Source of the DNA: an uncultured Rhodospirillales bacterium
GTDB lineage: Bacteria; Pseudomonadota; Alphaproteobacteria; ATCC43930; CGMCC-115725
DNA: 64,000 nucleotides
Reading direction: 5' to 3'
Assembly (NCBI GenBank): GCA_903828515.1
Contig: CAIKMD010000003.1
Location: 372,001-436,000 of the forward strand
Below the pieces are notes generated by a model that saw only the letters and a list, made by a program, of their open reading frames with translations, had not been told where the DNA came from and ran no database searches. Shown in pieces: positions 16,831 to 25,496 of the stretch; within the stretch, counting starts at the first letter, position 1; each line of letters begins with the position of its first letter. The position numbers and the translations under genes are program-made.

Positions 16831-17394
16831 ATGTTGGTCTCGGCACGACAGCTTCTCGAAGATTTTCTTTCCACCATCATTTTCCTCGTCGCCTATGCCG
16901 TTACCGGCAGCATCACGGTGGCGGTCGGCGTCGCCGTGGCCGCCGCCGTGATCCAATTCGCCGTTCTCAAATGGCGCGGCAAGACTCTCGATGCGATGCA
17001 ATGGACGAGTTTCGGTCTGGTCGTCGTGCTGGGCGGAGTCTCGCTGCTGACGGCGGATCCCCGCTTCATCCTGGTCAAGCCCGGCCTTATCCATATCGCG
17101 ATCGGCGCGGTCATGCTGCGCCGCGGCTGGATGATCCGCTATCTGCCGCCGATCGTGCCCGAACGCCTGGGCGAAGGCGCGATCGTGGCCGCCGGCTATG
17201 CGTGGTCGGCACTGATGATCGCGATCGGGATCGCGATCATCGTCGTCGCTGTCGCCTTCAGCTTCGCGGTCTGGGCGTGGTTCGTCAGCGTCGGCGTGAT
17301 GGGTCTGCAGATCGGCGCGTTTCTTCTGCAATATCTCGTCTTCCGCATGATGATCCGGCGCCGCCGTCGCGCCGTCGCCGCCGCTTCGGGTTGA
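16831..17394 (+). CDS. YciB/septation protein A-like inner membrane protein
   Basis: 187 residues with four to five membrane helices. The order of helices and the segment LLTADPRFILVKPGLIHIAIG match the YciB (intracellular septation protein A) family, where DxxFIKxKPT is conserved. A GTG start three codons upstream is possible. YciB proteins sit in the inner membrane and affect envelope and division. The gene is 46 bp before an M24-fold gene on the same strand; no functional link is obvious. Confidence 0.65.
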   Translation: MLVSARQLLEDFLSTIIFLVAYAVTGSITVAVGVAVAAAVIQFAVLKWRGKTLDAMQWTSFGLVVVLGGVSLLTADPRFILVKPGLIHIAIGAVMLRRGWMIRYLPPIVPERLGEGAIVAAGYAWSALMIAIGIAIIVVAVAFSFAVWAWFVSVGVMGLQIGAFLLQYLVFRMMIRRRRRAVAAASG

Positions 17395-17440
17395 CAGCTT
17401 CGCGAGCCCCATGCAACGTCGCGGGGCAGCGGAGGACATC

Positions 17441-18745
17441 ATGGCGACGAAGAAAAAACCCGAACCGAAAATCATCAATCCGTCGGATATCGATCCGCGC
17501 CATGACTGGACCCGCCCGATCATGTCGTTCGGCCCGGCCTCGGTCGATTTCGAGGAACGGATCGATTTTCGCCGCCTCCATCGCTATCGCCTCGGGCGCA
17601 CGCGCCAGGCGATGGCGAAATCCGATCTCGGCGCGCTGCTGGTCTTCGATCAGTACAACATCCGCTACATGACCTCGACGGTGATCGGCAATTGGGCGCG
17701 CGACAAGTTCACCCGCTATGCGCTGCTGGCCGGCGATGCCGAGCCGCATCTGTGGGATTTCGGCTCGGCGGCCAAGCACCACCGGCTCTATGCGCCGTGG
17801 CTGCCCGTCCATAACTGCCATGCCGGCATGCTGGGCCTGCGCGGCGCGATCCATCCGAAGATCGGGCTGATGCGCTCGGCCGCGCTCGAACTCGCCTCGA
17901 TCCTCAAAGAGAACGGCGTGCTCGATCAGCCGGTCGGCGTCGACGTGGTCGAACCGGCGATGTTGTTCGAGCTGCAGGCGGCCGGCATCAAGGTCGCCGA
18001 CGGGCAGCAGGTGATGCTCGACGCGCGCGAACTGAAAAGTGCCGACGAGATCGCGCTGCTCAACATGTCGGCCGGGCTGGTCGACGGCTGCTATCAGACC
18101 ATCGCCGAAAATCTCAAACCCGGCATCCGCGAGAACGAGATCGTGGCGCTGGCCAACAAGCGGCTTTACGAGCTGGGTTCCGACGATGTCGAGGCGATCA
18201 ACGCGATCTCGGGCGAACGCTGCAACCCGCATCCGCATAATTTCACCGACCGCCTGATCCGTCCCGGCGACCAGGCCTTCTTCGATATCATCCAATCCTA
18301 TAACGGCTATCGCACCTGCTATTACCGCACCTTCAGCGTCGGCCGCGCCACCGATTCACAGAAGGACGCCTACAAGAAGGCGCGCGAATGGATCGACAAG
18401 GCGATCGATCTGGTGCGCCCCGGCGTGCGCACCGACCAGATCGCGGCGTGCTGGCCCAAGGCCGAAGAGATCGGCTTCACCAGCGAGATGGAAGCCTTCG
18501 GCTTGTTGTTTGGGCACGGCCTCGGCCTCGGCCTGCACGAACGCCCGATCATCTCGCGCCTCAACTCGTTCGAGGAACCGACCGAGATCAAGGCTGGCAT
18601 GGTCTTCGCCCTCGAAACCTATTGCCCGGCGAGCGACGGCTTCTCCGCCGCGCGCATCGAGGAAGAAGTCGTCTGCACGCCGACCGGCGCCAAGGTGATC
18701 ACGCTCTACCCCGCCGAAGAACTGCCGATCGCCAATCCGTATTAG
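17441..18745 (+). CDS. M24-fold (aminopeptidase P/creatinase/DddP-like) protein with altered metal site
   Basis: 434 residues from ATG 17441 (GGAGG at 17431). The N-terminal creatinase-like domain is followed by a pita-bread domain. In metal M24 enzymes five ligands are Asp, Asp, His, Glu, Glu. Here Asp282 is kept, but the residue 11 positions later is Cys293 (RTCYYRTF in place of xADxTRTF); His in HGLGLGLHERP and both Glu (ALETYCP, RIEEEVV) remain. The ALLVFDQYNIRYMT segment resembles the DMSP lyase DddP and ectoine hydrolases. It is likely a non-peptidase hydrolase or lyase; substrate unknown. Confidence 0.8.
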   Translation: MATKKKPEPKIINPSDIDPRHDWTRPIMSFGPASVDFEERIDFRRLHRYRLGRTRQAMAKSDLGALLVFDQYNIRYMTSTVIGNWARDKFTRYALLAGDAEPHLWDFGSAAKHHRLYAPWLPVHNCHAGMLGLRGAIHPKIGLMRSAALELASILKENGVLDQPVGVDVVEPAMLFELQAAGIKVADGQQVMLDARELKSADEIALLNMSAGLVDGCYQTIAENLKPGIRENEIVALANKRLYELGSDDVEAINAISGERCNPHPHNFTDRLIRPGDQAFFDIIQSYNGYRTCYYRTFSVGRATDSQKDAYKKAREWIDKAIDLVRPGVRTDQIAACWPKAEEIGFTSEMEAFGLLFGHGLGLGLHERPIISRLNSFEEPTEIKAGMVFALETYCPASDGFSAARIEEEVVCTPTGAKVITLYPAEELPIANPY

Positions 18746-18782
18746 AAAGACGGCTCCAGGATATCGGACGAGCGTCGTGCGC

Positions 18783-18873
18783 CCTTCGACTGCTCGCTAT
18801 CGCTCGCGCTCAGGGTGAGGCGATTTTCTTAATGCCGTCCTCAATTTTGTCCTCAGCCTGAGCCTGTCGAAGG
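18783..18873. terminator. Long imperfect palindrome between convergent genes
   Basis: CCTTCGAC (18783-18790) pairs with GTCGAAGG (18866-18873), and CTCAGGGTGAGG pairs imperfectly with CCTCAGCCTGAG inside it. The element fills the gap between two convergent genes and probably ends transcription from both sides. The sequence type (CTTCGACxxGCTCAGG) occurs as a dispersed palindrome in many GC-rich proteobacteria. Confidence 0.5.
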
Positions 18874-18914
18874 CCGCAGGATATGGATGCAGCGAATGCC
18901 GCGTTAGCGGGCAC

Positions 18915-20330
18915 TCAGGTTTTGGCCAACTGCGCGTTGACGCGTCCGATCGTCTCGGCCGCGTCGAGCATGATCTTGTTGGCGTTGAGCGTCGTCAGCT
19001 TGCCGTGACGTTTCAGGATGCGGCCGTCGACCATGACGGTATCGACATTGGCGGGCTGAGCAGCCTGCACGATCATGCGGGCGGGTTCGGCCATCGGCGC
19101 CATGTTGATCGCATCGGTGCGGACCAGAATGATGTCCGCGCGCTTGCCCGGCGTCAGCGACCCGATGCGGTCGGCAAGCCCCAGCGCCCGCGCGCCGCCG
19201 ATCGTGCCCATTTCGAGAACGCGCTGCGCGGTGATGCCGAATTCGCTCGGTGCCTGGCCGTCGTCGAGATTCTGCATCGCCTTCATGATCGCGAACATGT
19301 CGGCATTGCCGCACAGAACCGTCGTGTCGATGGACAGGCCGATCGGCACGTTGTTGGCGAGGAATTCGCGGACTGGCGTGATGCCGAAGCCGGTGCGCAT
19401 CTCGGTATAGGGGCTGCAGCTCACCGGCGTCTTGGTCTCGCCGAGAATTTTGCGCTCGGTTGCGGTGCCGTTGGTGGCGTGGATCAACAGCACGTCCGGC
19501 CCCAGAAGCCCCGCCGCGTTCATTGCCTCGACCCACGAATTCTTGCCCGGCTCGATCCCGACATGGGTGGTGAGCGGGATGCCGAGTTCGCGCGCGAAAC
19601 GCATTTCCTGCGCGCACATCTCGATCGGGTTGTTGTTGGGCCCGCGCGTCGCGATACCGAACGTCGTGACGCCGTCGCCCTTGCCGGCGAACCATTTCTG
19701 GTGGATCGCCCGGATGTCGTCGAGCGGCAGCATCGTGTTGCTGCCGGTCTTCCGGTAATAGCCGTAGGAGTAACGCGCGCGGGCGCCCGATTCGCGATGC
19801 ACCGCGATTTCGGCTTCGGCATAGGCGGGCGTGAGATTGTTGTGCGACCAGTTGTGCACGGTGGTGATACCGGAATGGATCGCCTCGGCGAGGCCCAATC
19901 GCACGCCGCGCGCATTGTCTTCCGGCGTGAACAAAACGCCGAGCGTCCGGCTGTGCGGAAAATAACCGGTCTTGGCCTCGTCGCCGGCGAGGTTGCGCGC
20001 GACGCTTTCCCACATATGCCAATGCGTGTCGATGAGGCCCGGCATCGCGATCATGTTCGCGCCGTCGATCACGGCGGCATGCGGTGCGGTGATGGCGGCA
20101 CCGACCGCGACGATGACGCCGTCGCGCACATGGATGTCGCCTTTGGCGAAATCGCCGACCTTTGGGTCCACGGAAACCACGGCGGCGCCGCGAATGAGAA
20201 ACTCACCGCCGGCCTTATCGGCCGCGTGCGCCTCGCTGCCGGGCATCGCGGTTGCCGCAACCGCGACGGCGGAAGCGCCCGCCAGAAATTCGCGACGTCC
20301 GATGCCGGACATGATGGTGCTGTCGGTCAT
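18915..20330 (-). CDS. Tat-exported amidohydrolase (ATZ/TRZ-like)
   Basis: 471 residues from ATG 20330 (GAGGAAT just upstream). The N-terminus has a twin-arginine signal (GRREFLAGASAVAVAATAMPG, cut near 40), so it should be folded and then exported. The metal centre motif DTHWHMW (HxH), later His in THVGIEPG and HATNG, and Asp in GLSIDTT place it in the chlorohydrolase/TRZ branch of the amidohydrolase superfamily. It hydrolyses C-N or C-X bonds of an unknown cyclic or amide substrate. Export of such an enzyme is not usual and suggests work on a compound outside the cytoplasm. Confidence 0.83.
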   Translation of the reverse strand: MTDSTIMSGIGRREFLAGASAVAVAATAMPGSEAHAADKAGGEFLIRGAAVVSVDPKVGDFAKGDIHVRDGVIVAVGAAITAPHAAVIDGANMIAMPGLIDTHWHMWESVARNLAGDEAKTGYFPHSRTLGVLFTPEDNARGVRLGLAEAIHSGITTVHNWSHNNLTPAYAEAEIAVHRESGARARYSYGYYRKTGSNTMLPLDDIRAIHQKWFAGKGDGVTTFGIATRGPNNNPIEMCAQEMRFARELGIPLTTHVGIEPGKNSWVEAMNAAGLLGPDVLLIHATNGTATERKILGETKTPVSCSPYTEMRTGFGITPVREFLANNVPIGLSIDTTVLCGNADMFAIMKAMQNLDDGQAPSEFGITAQRVLEMGTIGGARALGLADRIGSLTPGKRADIILVRTDAINMAPMAEPARMIVQAAQPANVDTVMVDGRILKRHGKLTTLNANKIMLDAAETIGRVNAQLAKT

Positions 20331-20446
20331 TGATTCCTCCCCAGGTCGCCCGGTCATTGCCGGTTGCCGATCATGATAAGGAAGAACCGCCGCCACTGTC
20401 GCCCTGTACCGTTGCGCGACGGAAAGTAGCAATTCGTAACATTTTC

Positions 20447-20475
20447 TTGTCATTTATGTATCTTTATGCTACATA
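20447..20475 (+). promoter_or_regulatory. Toxin-antitoxin promoter with inverted repeat TATGTA-N9-TACATA
   Basis: TTGTCA (20447-20452), 17-bp spacer, TACATA (20470-20475) would start transcription near 20482, the toxin ATG, giving a leaderless message. The inverted repeat at 20455-20460/20470-20475 covers the -10 and is a good candidate operator for the HTH antitoxin. Confidence 0.5.
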
Positions 20476-20481
20476 TTGGCC

Positions 20482-20730
20482 ATGCAGATCGTCTATCTGC
20501 GCGATGCACGCAACGTCCTGAAACGGATGCCGGCGAATTTCCGGGACCGGTTCCTGGACGCGTTCGAGGCCATCGCCGCCGGTCGAGGTATGGAACTCGA
20601 TGCCAAGCGTCTGACCGGACGATCCGAGTGGCGTTTGAGGATCGGCGGCTTTCGCGCGATCGATCAGATCGAGAACGACGTTCTGTTGGTGATGCTGATT
20701 GGCCCGCGCGGCGACGTCTATAAGAAGTGA
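20482..20730 (+). CDS. RelE/HigB-type toxin of a type II toxin-antitoxin pair
   Basis: 82 residues of the RelE/ParE superfamily: LRDARNVLKRMPANFRDRF helix, then the strand block WRLRIGGFRAIDQIENDVLLVMLIGPRGDVYKK with the Arg residues and final Tyr-Lys expected in ribosome-dependent mRNA interferases. ATG 20482 was chosen over a TTG at 20476. There is no Shine-Dalgarno site, which fits a leaderless start. It is 13 bp upstream of an HTH antitoxin gene. Base composition matches the genome, so it is not obviously recent. Confidence 0.8.
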   Translation: MQIVYLRDARNVLKRMPANFRDRFLDAFEAIAAGRGMELDAKRLTGRSEWRLRIGGFRAIDQIENDVLLVMLIGPRGDVYKK

Positions 20731-20743
20731 GCGGAGAGCAGCG

Positions 20744-21223
20744 ATGAACGCGAACGAGAAAGTGACGGTCCTGTTCGATCGCGACGGCAAGCCCGAATAC
20801 GTCGTACTGCGGTGGGACGATTACGAGCGGATGCGCAGCGCCGATGTCGCGTCCGCTTCGGCGGATTTCGACGCCGAGGATGAAGCCGATGTCGCGGCGG
20901 CCGAAACCGCTGCCCGCTATCGCGCGGGTGAAGAAATGCGGATCGGCGCGCTATCCGAAAATCTCGAAGCGCTGATCGCGATCGGTATCCCGCATGAAGT
21001 CTTGCGCCGCGAACTCGATGGCGTGAAGCCGCTGCGCGCGTGGCGCGATTTTCGCGGGTTGAGCCAGGCGCAACTCTCCACCCAGGCCGGCATCAGCCGC
21101 GCCTATCTGGCGCAGATCGAAACCGGCGAGCGGACGGGAACCGTCGAGGTGATGGCCAAACTCGCGCGGTGCCTCGGCTGTCTCATCGAAGACTTGATCG
21201 CCGACGCCGAACCGCGCAATTAG
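20744..21223 (+). CDS. XRE/HigA-type antitoxin
   Basis: 159 residues from ATG 20744. The N-terminal half (VTVLFDRDGKPEYVVLRWDDYERM) resembles Phd-like antitoxins that bind and neutralise the toxin. The C-terminal half is a Cro/CI helix-turn-helix (LSQAQLSTQAGISRAYLAQIETGER). Order toxin then antitoxin is as in HigBA systems. It should bind the toxin and repress the promoter at 20447-20475. Confidence 0.82.
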   Translation: MNANEKVTVLFDRDGKPEYVVLRWDDYERMRSADVASASADFDAEDEADVAAAETAARYRAGEEMRIGALSENLEALIAIGIPHEVLRRELDGVKPLRAWRDFRGLSQAQLSTQAGISRAYLAQIETGERTGTVEVMAKLARCLGCLIEDLIADAEPRN

Positions 21224-21225
21224 TT

Positions 21226-22428
21226 CTAAACCCGTGCGAAGCCGCGCGGCGCGTTGTGCAGGCGCTCGATGCCGGTTTTGGTGATCAGCACGCATTCGCC
21301 GGTCTGCACGCCGGCCTTGCCGTCTTTGCTGATGACGTTGGGCTGCACCACCACCATCATGCCGGCCATGAGTTTCATCTCGGGCAGCTTGCCGGCGGGG
21401 CGGCTTTTCGAGCCGATGATCGGCGGGAGATAACCGCCGCCATAGCCGTGAACGAGATCGTCGTTGGTGGTGAAGCCCGATTCCTCGATCACCGATGAGG
21501 CGGCGACGACATCGGCGGGTGTGGTGCCCTCGTGCAGGATCGCGGTGATCGCATCGAACGCGGCATCGGCGGTCTTGTGCAGATCGCGATAGAGCGGCGT
21601 CGGCTCGGCGTCGACAGTAAAGCTGCGCAGCACCTGGCCGGAATAATCCCAGAACGCGGCGCTGATTTCGGTGAAGACGACATCGCCCTGGGACAGTCGC
21701 CGCGTCGACGGGTATTGGCGCGGCACGCAGCAATCGGGCGACGCCATCGACGTCGCGCCGATGAAGTGAATGACGTTGGTGCCGCCATAGGGCAGGTACG
21801 ACGCCTCGATCGCCGCGCCCAGCTCGCGCTCGGTCAAGCCGGGCCGGATCGCTGCCTTCAACGCGGCCAGCCCGCGATCGGACAGCATCGCGCCGATGCG
21901 ATACCACTCGATCTCCTCGGCGGATTTGACGAGGCGCTTTTGCATATAGGGGCCGCCGAGATCGGCGACGCGTCCATAGGCCTCGGCCAATTGTGCATGC
22001 AATCGATAGCTCAACGGCCCGATGAAGCCGACGCGGTCTTTCTTCGCGCCGCGCCGCTTGAGTTCGTCCAAGGCCGCGCCGATGCCGAAATCACCGCCCC
22101 ATTCGACGTCGGTGTCGCAGGCGATCTGCTTCGCGAGGTCGATGTGGTTGTGATACTGCACATACATCGTGTCGCGCGCGCCCGCCGATATGATGCAGCT
22201 CGCTTCGGCGCTGATCGGCCAATGCGTGTAATAGCCGATCGCGCTGCCGGACCGGTTGACGCCGTAGAGCAGCAGGTGATTGACGTTCGCGGCCTGCATG
22301 AGCTCGGTCAGGATCGCGCGCCGCCGCGCCATCTCGGTCGTCGAAAAGCGCGGATAGGGCGCCTCCATGATCGGGCGCAGGCGTTCGGGCAGTTCGGGCG
22401 GGACGAGGGGTTGTGAGGTATTGGCCAT
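21226..22428 (-). CDS. M24-fold protein, creatinase-like, metal ligands replaced
   Basis: 400 residues with an N-terminal creatinase domain and a C-terminal pita-bread domain. The positions of the M24 metal ligands read Glu (FTEISAAF), Gln (SGQVLRSF, in place of ADxTRTF), His (VHGYGGGY), Gln (VVVQPNV, in place of IEPG) and Glu (TGECVLI). At least two acidic ligands are lost, as in creatinase, which works without metal. It probably hydrolyses a C-N bond of a small compound. It is divergent from a beta-hydroxyacid dehydrogenase gene and may act in the same pathway. Confidence 0.8.
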   Translation of the reverse strand: MANTSQPLVPPELPERLRPIMEAPYPRFSTTEMARRRAILTELMQAANVNHLLLYGVNRSGSAIGYYTHWPISAEASCIISAGARDTMYVQYHNHIDLAKQIACDTDVEWGGDFGIGAALDELKRRGAKKDRVGFIGPLSYRLHAQLAEAYGRVADLGGPYMQKRLVKSAEEIEWYRIGAMLSDRGLAALKAAIRPGLTERELGAAIEASYLPYGGTNVIHFIGATSMASPDCCVPRQYPSTRRLSQGDVVFTEISAAFWDYSGQVLRSFTVDAEPTPLYRDLHKTADAAFDAITAILHEGTTPADVVAASSVIEESGFTTNDDLVHGYGGGYLPPIIGSKSRPAGKLPEMKLMAGMMVVVQPNVISKDGKAGVQTGECVLITKTGIERLHNAPRGFARV

Positions 22429-22471
22429 CGGGCTACTTCTTGCGCCTCAATCGTCCGGGGAGGAAATCAGC

Positions 22472-23410
22472 ATGGCATCGGATCTGAAGCGGCACAAGAT
22501 CGGCTGGATCGGCGCCGGCGGGCGCATGGGCTATGCGATGGCCGAACGATTGGCGAAGGGCGGCGCCGACGTCGCGGTGTGGAATCGCACCAAGGCGAAG
22601 GTCGAGGCGCTGGCGAAAAGCGGCTGCCGCATCGTCGATGCGCCGACGGCGCTCGCCGATTGCGACATCGTGTTCATCACGGTCGCGGCGTCCGACGATC
22701 TCAAGGAAGTCACGCTCGGCGCCAACGGCGTGCTCTCCATCAAAGGCAAACACCCGAAGATTTTGATCGACAGTTCGACCGTCTCGGAAGAAGCCTCGGC
22801 CGAAGTGCGCGCGGCGGCGGCCAAGGAAGGCGTGGCGATGCTCGCCGCACCGGTCAGCGGTAACGCCAAGGTGGTGAAGGCGGGCAAGCTCACCTTCGTC
22901 GTCTCGGGTCCGCGGGCAGCCTATGACGAAGCATTGCCCTATCTCGACGCGCTGGGCCAGGGTTCAAGCCATGTCGGCGAGGGCGAACTCGCGCGCCTGG
23001 TGAAGATTTGCCACAACGTGTTTCTCGGCGCGGTCATTCAATCGCTCGCCGAAGTCACTGTGCTGGCCGAAAAAGGCGGCGTGCCGCGTCATGCGTTTCT
23101 CGACTTCATGAACAAGAGCGTGATGGGCTCGACGTTCACCCGCTACAAATCGCCGTCCTTGGTCAATCTCGATTTCACCCCGACCTTCACCCCGGTGCTG
23201 TTGAGGAAGGACCTCGATCTTGGCCTTGCCGCCGCCGATCACCTCGACGCGGCGATGCCGTTGACGGCGCTGACCCGCGAGATCGTGCAGAGCCTGATCG
23301 GCCGCGGCCATGTCAGCGACGATTTCGCGACGCTCTTGGTGCAACAGGCGGAGTCGTCGGGGCTGACGCTGAAGTCGGAAAACAAAACCGTCGATGACGG
23401 TTTGCATTGA
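22472..23410 (+). CDS. 3-hydroxyisobutyrate dehydrogenase-family NAD(P)-dependent oxidoreductase
   Basis: 312 residues from ATG 22472 (GGGGAGGAAATC upstream). Rossmann motif GWIGAGGRMGYAMAERL at the start, substrate motif VSGNAKVVKAGKL, and the catalytic Lys in LVKICHNVF, with helical dimer domain after it. Members oxidise 2- or 3-hydroxy acids such as 3-hydroxyisobutyrate, tartronate semialdehyde or glyoxylate. Substrate unknown; the divergent M24 gene suggests a shared catabolic route. Confidence 0.85.
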   Translation: MASDLKRHKIGWIGAGGRMGYAMAERLAKGGADVAVWNRTKAKVEALAKSGCRIVDAPTALADCDIVFITVAASDDLKEVTLGANGVLSIKGKHPKILIDSSTVSEEASAEVRAAAAKEGVAMLAAPVSGNAKVVKAGKLTFVVSGPRAAYDEALPYLDALGQGSSHVGEGELARLVKICHNVFLGAVIQSLAEVTVLAEKGGVPRHAFLDFMNKSVMGSTFTRYKSPSLVNLDFTPTFTPVLLRKDLDLGLAAADHLDAAMPLTALTREIVQSLIGRGHVSDDFATLLVQQAESSGLTLKSENKTVDDGLH

Positions 23411-24604
23411 TTAAAGCGTAATACTCTCCGCCGGCAATCCCAGCGCGATGCGGCCCCATTGGGTGCCGTTGACGTCCCAACTCAGCGCGTAATGCGCCGC
23501 CGCCGCGTGTGCGTCGCGAAAGGCGCGCTGGATCGGCTGGTCGAGATAGACGCCGCCGCCGCCGGTTGCCGCGAATAACAAATTCACCGCGTCGGTGCAG
23601 AGCGAGGCCGCGTAAGCGCCGTTACGGCGCCAGCGGGCTTTCTGTTCGATGGTGAGCGCCGCGCCATCTTCGACGAGCTTCGTCGCCTCGTCGCAATCCC
23701 CGAGCATCAAGGCCTCGGCGGTATCGGTGAGCGCCGAGGCCTCGCCGATCTTCAGTTGCAGATTGGCGAGATCGGCGAGGCGCCGGCCGGAATAGGTCGC
23801 GACCCGGCTATGCATCTCGCCGACGTAATCGGCGAGCGCGCCGCGCGCGAGGCCCAGGGAAATGCCGCTGACGACATAGGCGAAGAGTCCGAGCATCGGC
23901 AGGCGATAGAGCGCGGCCGGGTTGATCGCGATGCCGGGCGGCGTGCCGCTGACCATGGCGTTTAAAGGGAGCGTGCGATGCTCGGGCACGAAGACATCGC
24001 TCATCTCGATGTCCTTGCTGCCGGACCCGCGCAGGCCGGTCGCATACCAATTGTCGAGGATGCGATAATCCTTGGCCTCGACCAGGAAGATGCGCTGGGC
24101 GACCGGCCGGCCGCGCTCGTCATGGACGATGCCGCCGACGAAGTTCCAGCGCGACGGATCGATGCCGCTCGAAAACGGCCAATGGCCGCTGAGGCGATAT
24201 CCGCCCTCGGCGGCAACCGCCTTGCCGACCGGAAAGACCAGCGACGAGCCGATCAAATCGTCGGGCGATTTGCCCCACACGTCGCTTTGCGCCTGTTCGG
24301 GCCACATCGCCAGCATCCAGTGATGGCTGGCGAGGTTGGTCACCACCCAGGCGGTCGAGCCGCATCCGGCGGCGAGGATCGCGCCGATCTCGACCAGCGC
24401 GCGATAGGGCAGCTCGCTGCCGCCGACGCGTTTGGGTTGCAGCATGCGGAAGATGCCGCTTTCGTGGAGGTCGGCGATGCTTTGATCGGGCACGCGGCGC
24501 AGCGCCTCGGTCTCGACGGCGCGCGCGCGCAACACCGGCGCCAGCGCCTGGGCTCGCGCCTTCAACGTGTCGTAAGAGGGCGGAGCCTTCGAGTCGTCAT
24601 TCAT
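23411..24604 (-). CDS. Acyl-CoA dehydrogenase-fold flavin monooxygenase (HsaA/DszC-like)
   Basis: 397 residues. The N-terminal helical domain (LHESGIFRMLQPKRVGGSELPY), central beta domain (GHWPFSSGIDPSRWNFVGG) and C-terminal helices match the class D two-component flavin monooxygenases such as HsaA, HpaB-like and DszC. No acyl-CoA dehydrogenase catalytic Glu is apparent. It would use reduced flavin from a separate reductase, not seen nearby, to hydroxylate an aromatic or other ring. The TetR gene ends 4 bp upstream, so the two are probably co-transcribed. Confidence 0.8.
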   Translation of the reverse strand: MNDDSKAPPSYDTLKARAQALAPVLRARAVETEALRRVPDQSIADLHESGIFRMLQPKRVGGSELPYRALVEIGAILAAGCGSTAWVVTNLASHHWMLAMWPEQAQSDVWGKSPDDLIGSSLVFPVGKAVAAEGGYRLSGHWPFSSGIDPSRWNFVGGIVHDERGRPVAQRIFLVEAKDYRILDNWYATGLRGSGSKDIEMSDVFVPEHRTLPLNAMVSGTPPGIAINPAALYRLPMLGLFAYVVSGISLGLARGALADYVGEMHSRVATYSGRRLADLANLQLKIGEASALTDTAEALMLGDCDEATKLVEDGAALTIEQKARWRRNGAYAASLCTDAVNLLFAATGGGGVYLDQPIQRAFRDAHAAAAHYALSWDVNGTQWGRIALGLPAESITL

Positions 24605-24608
24605 GAGG

Positions 24609-25253
24609 TCAGTCGCCGGCCATCGTCACAGACTGAAGCGAGGCAAGATGCGCCGCGATCTTGGGCGGGGCCGTGTCGGCGAAGCCGACGACCCGCGCGG
24701 TCAACACCGCGTCGATATCTTTCGGCACCGGCAGATTGTAGAGCCAGCGCCGGGCGCAGATATAGAAGACCGATGCCTGCAAGGCCATGACCGTTTCGTG
24801 TTCGAATTCCGTGGCCGGCAGTTCCTCGAGCGACGGCAGGCCATAATCGAACCGCATCTCGGCGAGGATCGCGTCGAGCACGCCGGCGCGAATTTTCCGC
24901 ATGAAGCGCAGGTGATAATCGAGGCCCTTCAGGCCGGAAAACGCGAAGAGGCGAACCCAGCGGAAATTCATGATCACGCGCGCGTAATCGCGATAGAAGC
25001 GCAGGATCCGCGCCTCCAATGGCTGGCTGCGATCGGCGATCCATGCTTCCCAGGCGGGGTTCCATGTCTCTTCCATGCCGACCCGATAGACCGCCTCGAT
25101 CAGTGCATCCTTGGTCGGGAAATAGCGATAGATCAGCGATTGGGTGACGCCGAGGCGCTTGGCCAGATCCCGCGTGTGGCCGTCCAATCCCTGCTCGGCG
25201 AAGAACTGGGTCGCGTCCTCGATGATCGAGCGTTCGCCGTCCTGGGGCGCCAT
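24609..25253 (-). CDS. TetR/AcrR family transcriptional regulator
   Basis: 214 residues from ATG 25253. The N-terminal HTH is clear (IIEDATQFFAEQGLDGHTRDLAKRLGVTQSLIYRYFPTKDALIEAV), followed by an all-helical ligand domain. A GTG at 25352 in the same frame would add 33 Arg/Pro/Ala-rich residues with an imperfect GPRIRPTAARAPRIR repeat; it has a weak AAGG site, so that start cannot be excluded. It lies between the monooxygenase gene and a divergent amidohydrolase gene and probably controls both. Confidence 0.85.
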   Translation of the reverse strand: MAPQDGERSIIEDATQFFAEQGLDGHTRDLAKRLGVTQSLIYRYFPTKDALIEAVYRVGMEETWNPAWEAWIADRSQPLEARILRFYRDYARVIMNFRWVRLFAFSGLKGLDYHLRFMRKIRAGVLDAILAEMRFDYGLPSLEELPATEFEHETVMALQASVFYICARRWLYNLPVPKDIDAVLTARVVGFADTAPPKIAAHLASLQSVTMAGD

Positions 25254-25496
25254 GCGAATGCGCGGCGCTCGCGCCGCGGTGGGGCGAATGCGAGGGCCCC
25301 GCGCCGCGGCGGGCGACGATCGCTGATCAGTGAGGGTTTTTATTCGGTTCACAATTTGCGCACGACCTTGATGTGAAAAGCCGCATCCGCTCGCCGACCA
25401 TTCTGTACAATGTCGGGAATTTAGCAAGCCGCTCCTATGGCTCGATAAGTTGAACTTATAATTAGGGCGGACCCGCAAACAGAGAGAGGAAGCGCC

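Noticed and set aside
25254-25352. Arg/Pro-rich N-terminal extension of the TetR regulator
   Set aside because: Not taken as the main call because the HTH begins right after ATG 25253 and the extension is low-complexity; kept as an alternative start.
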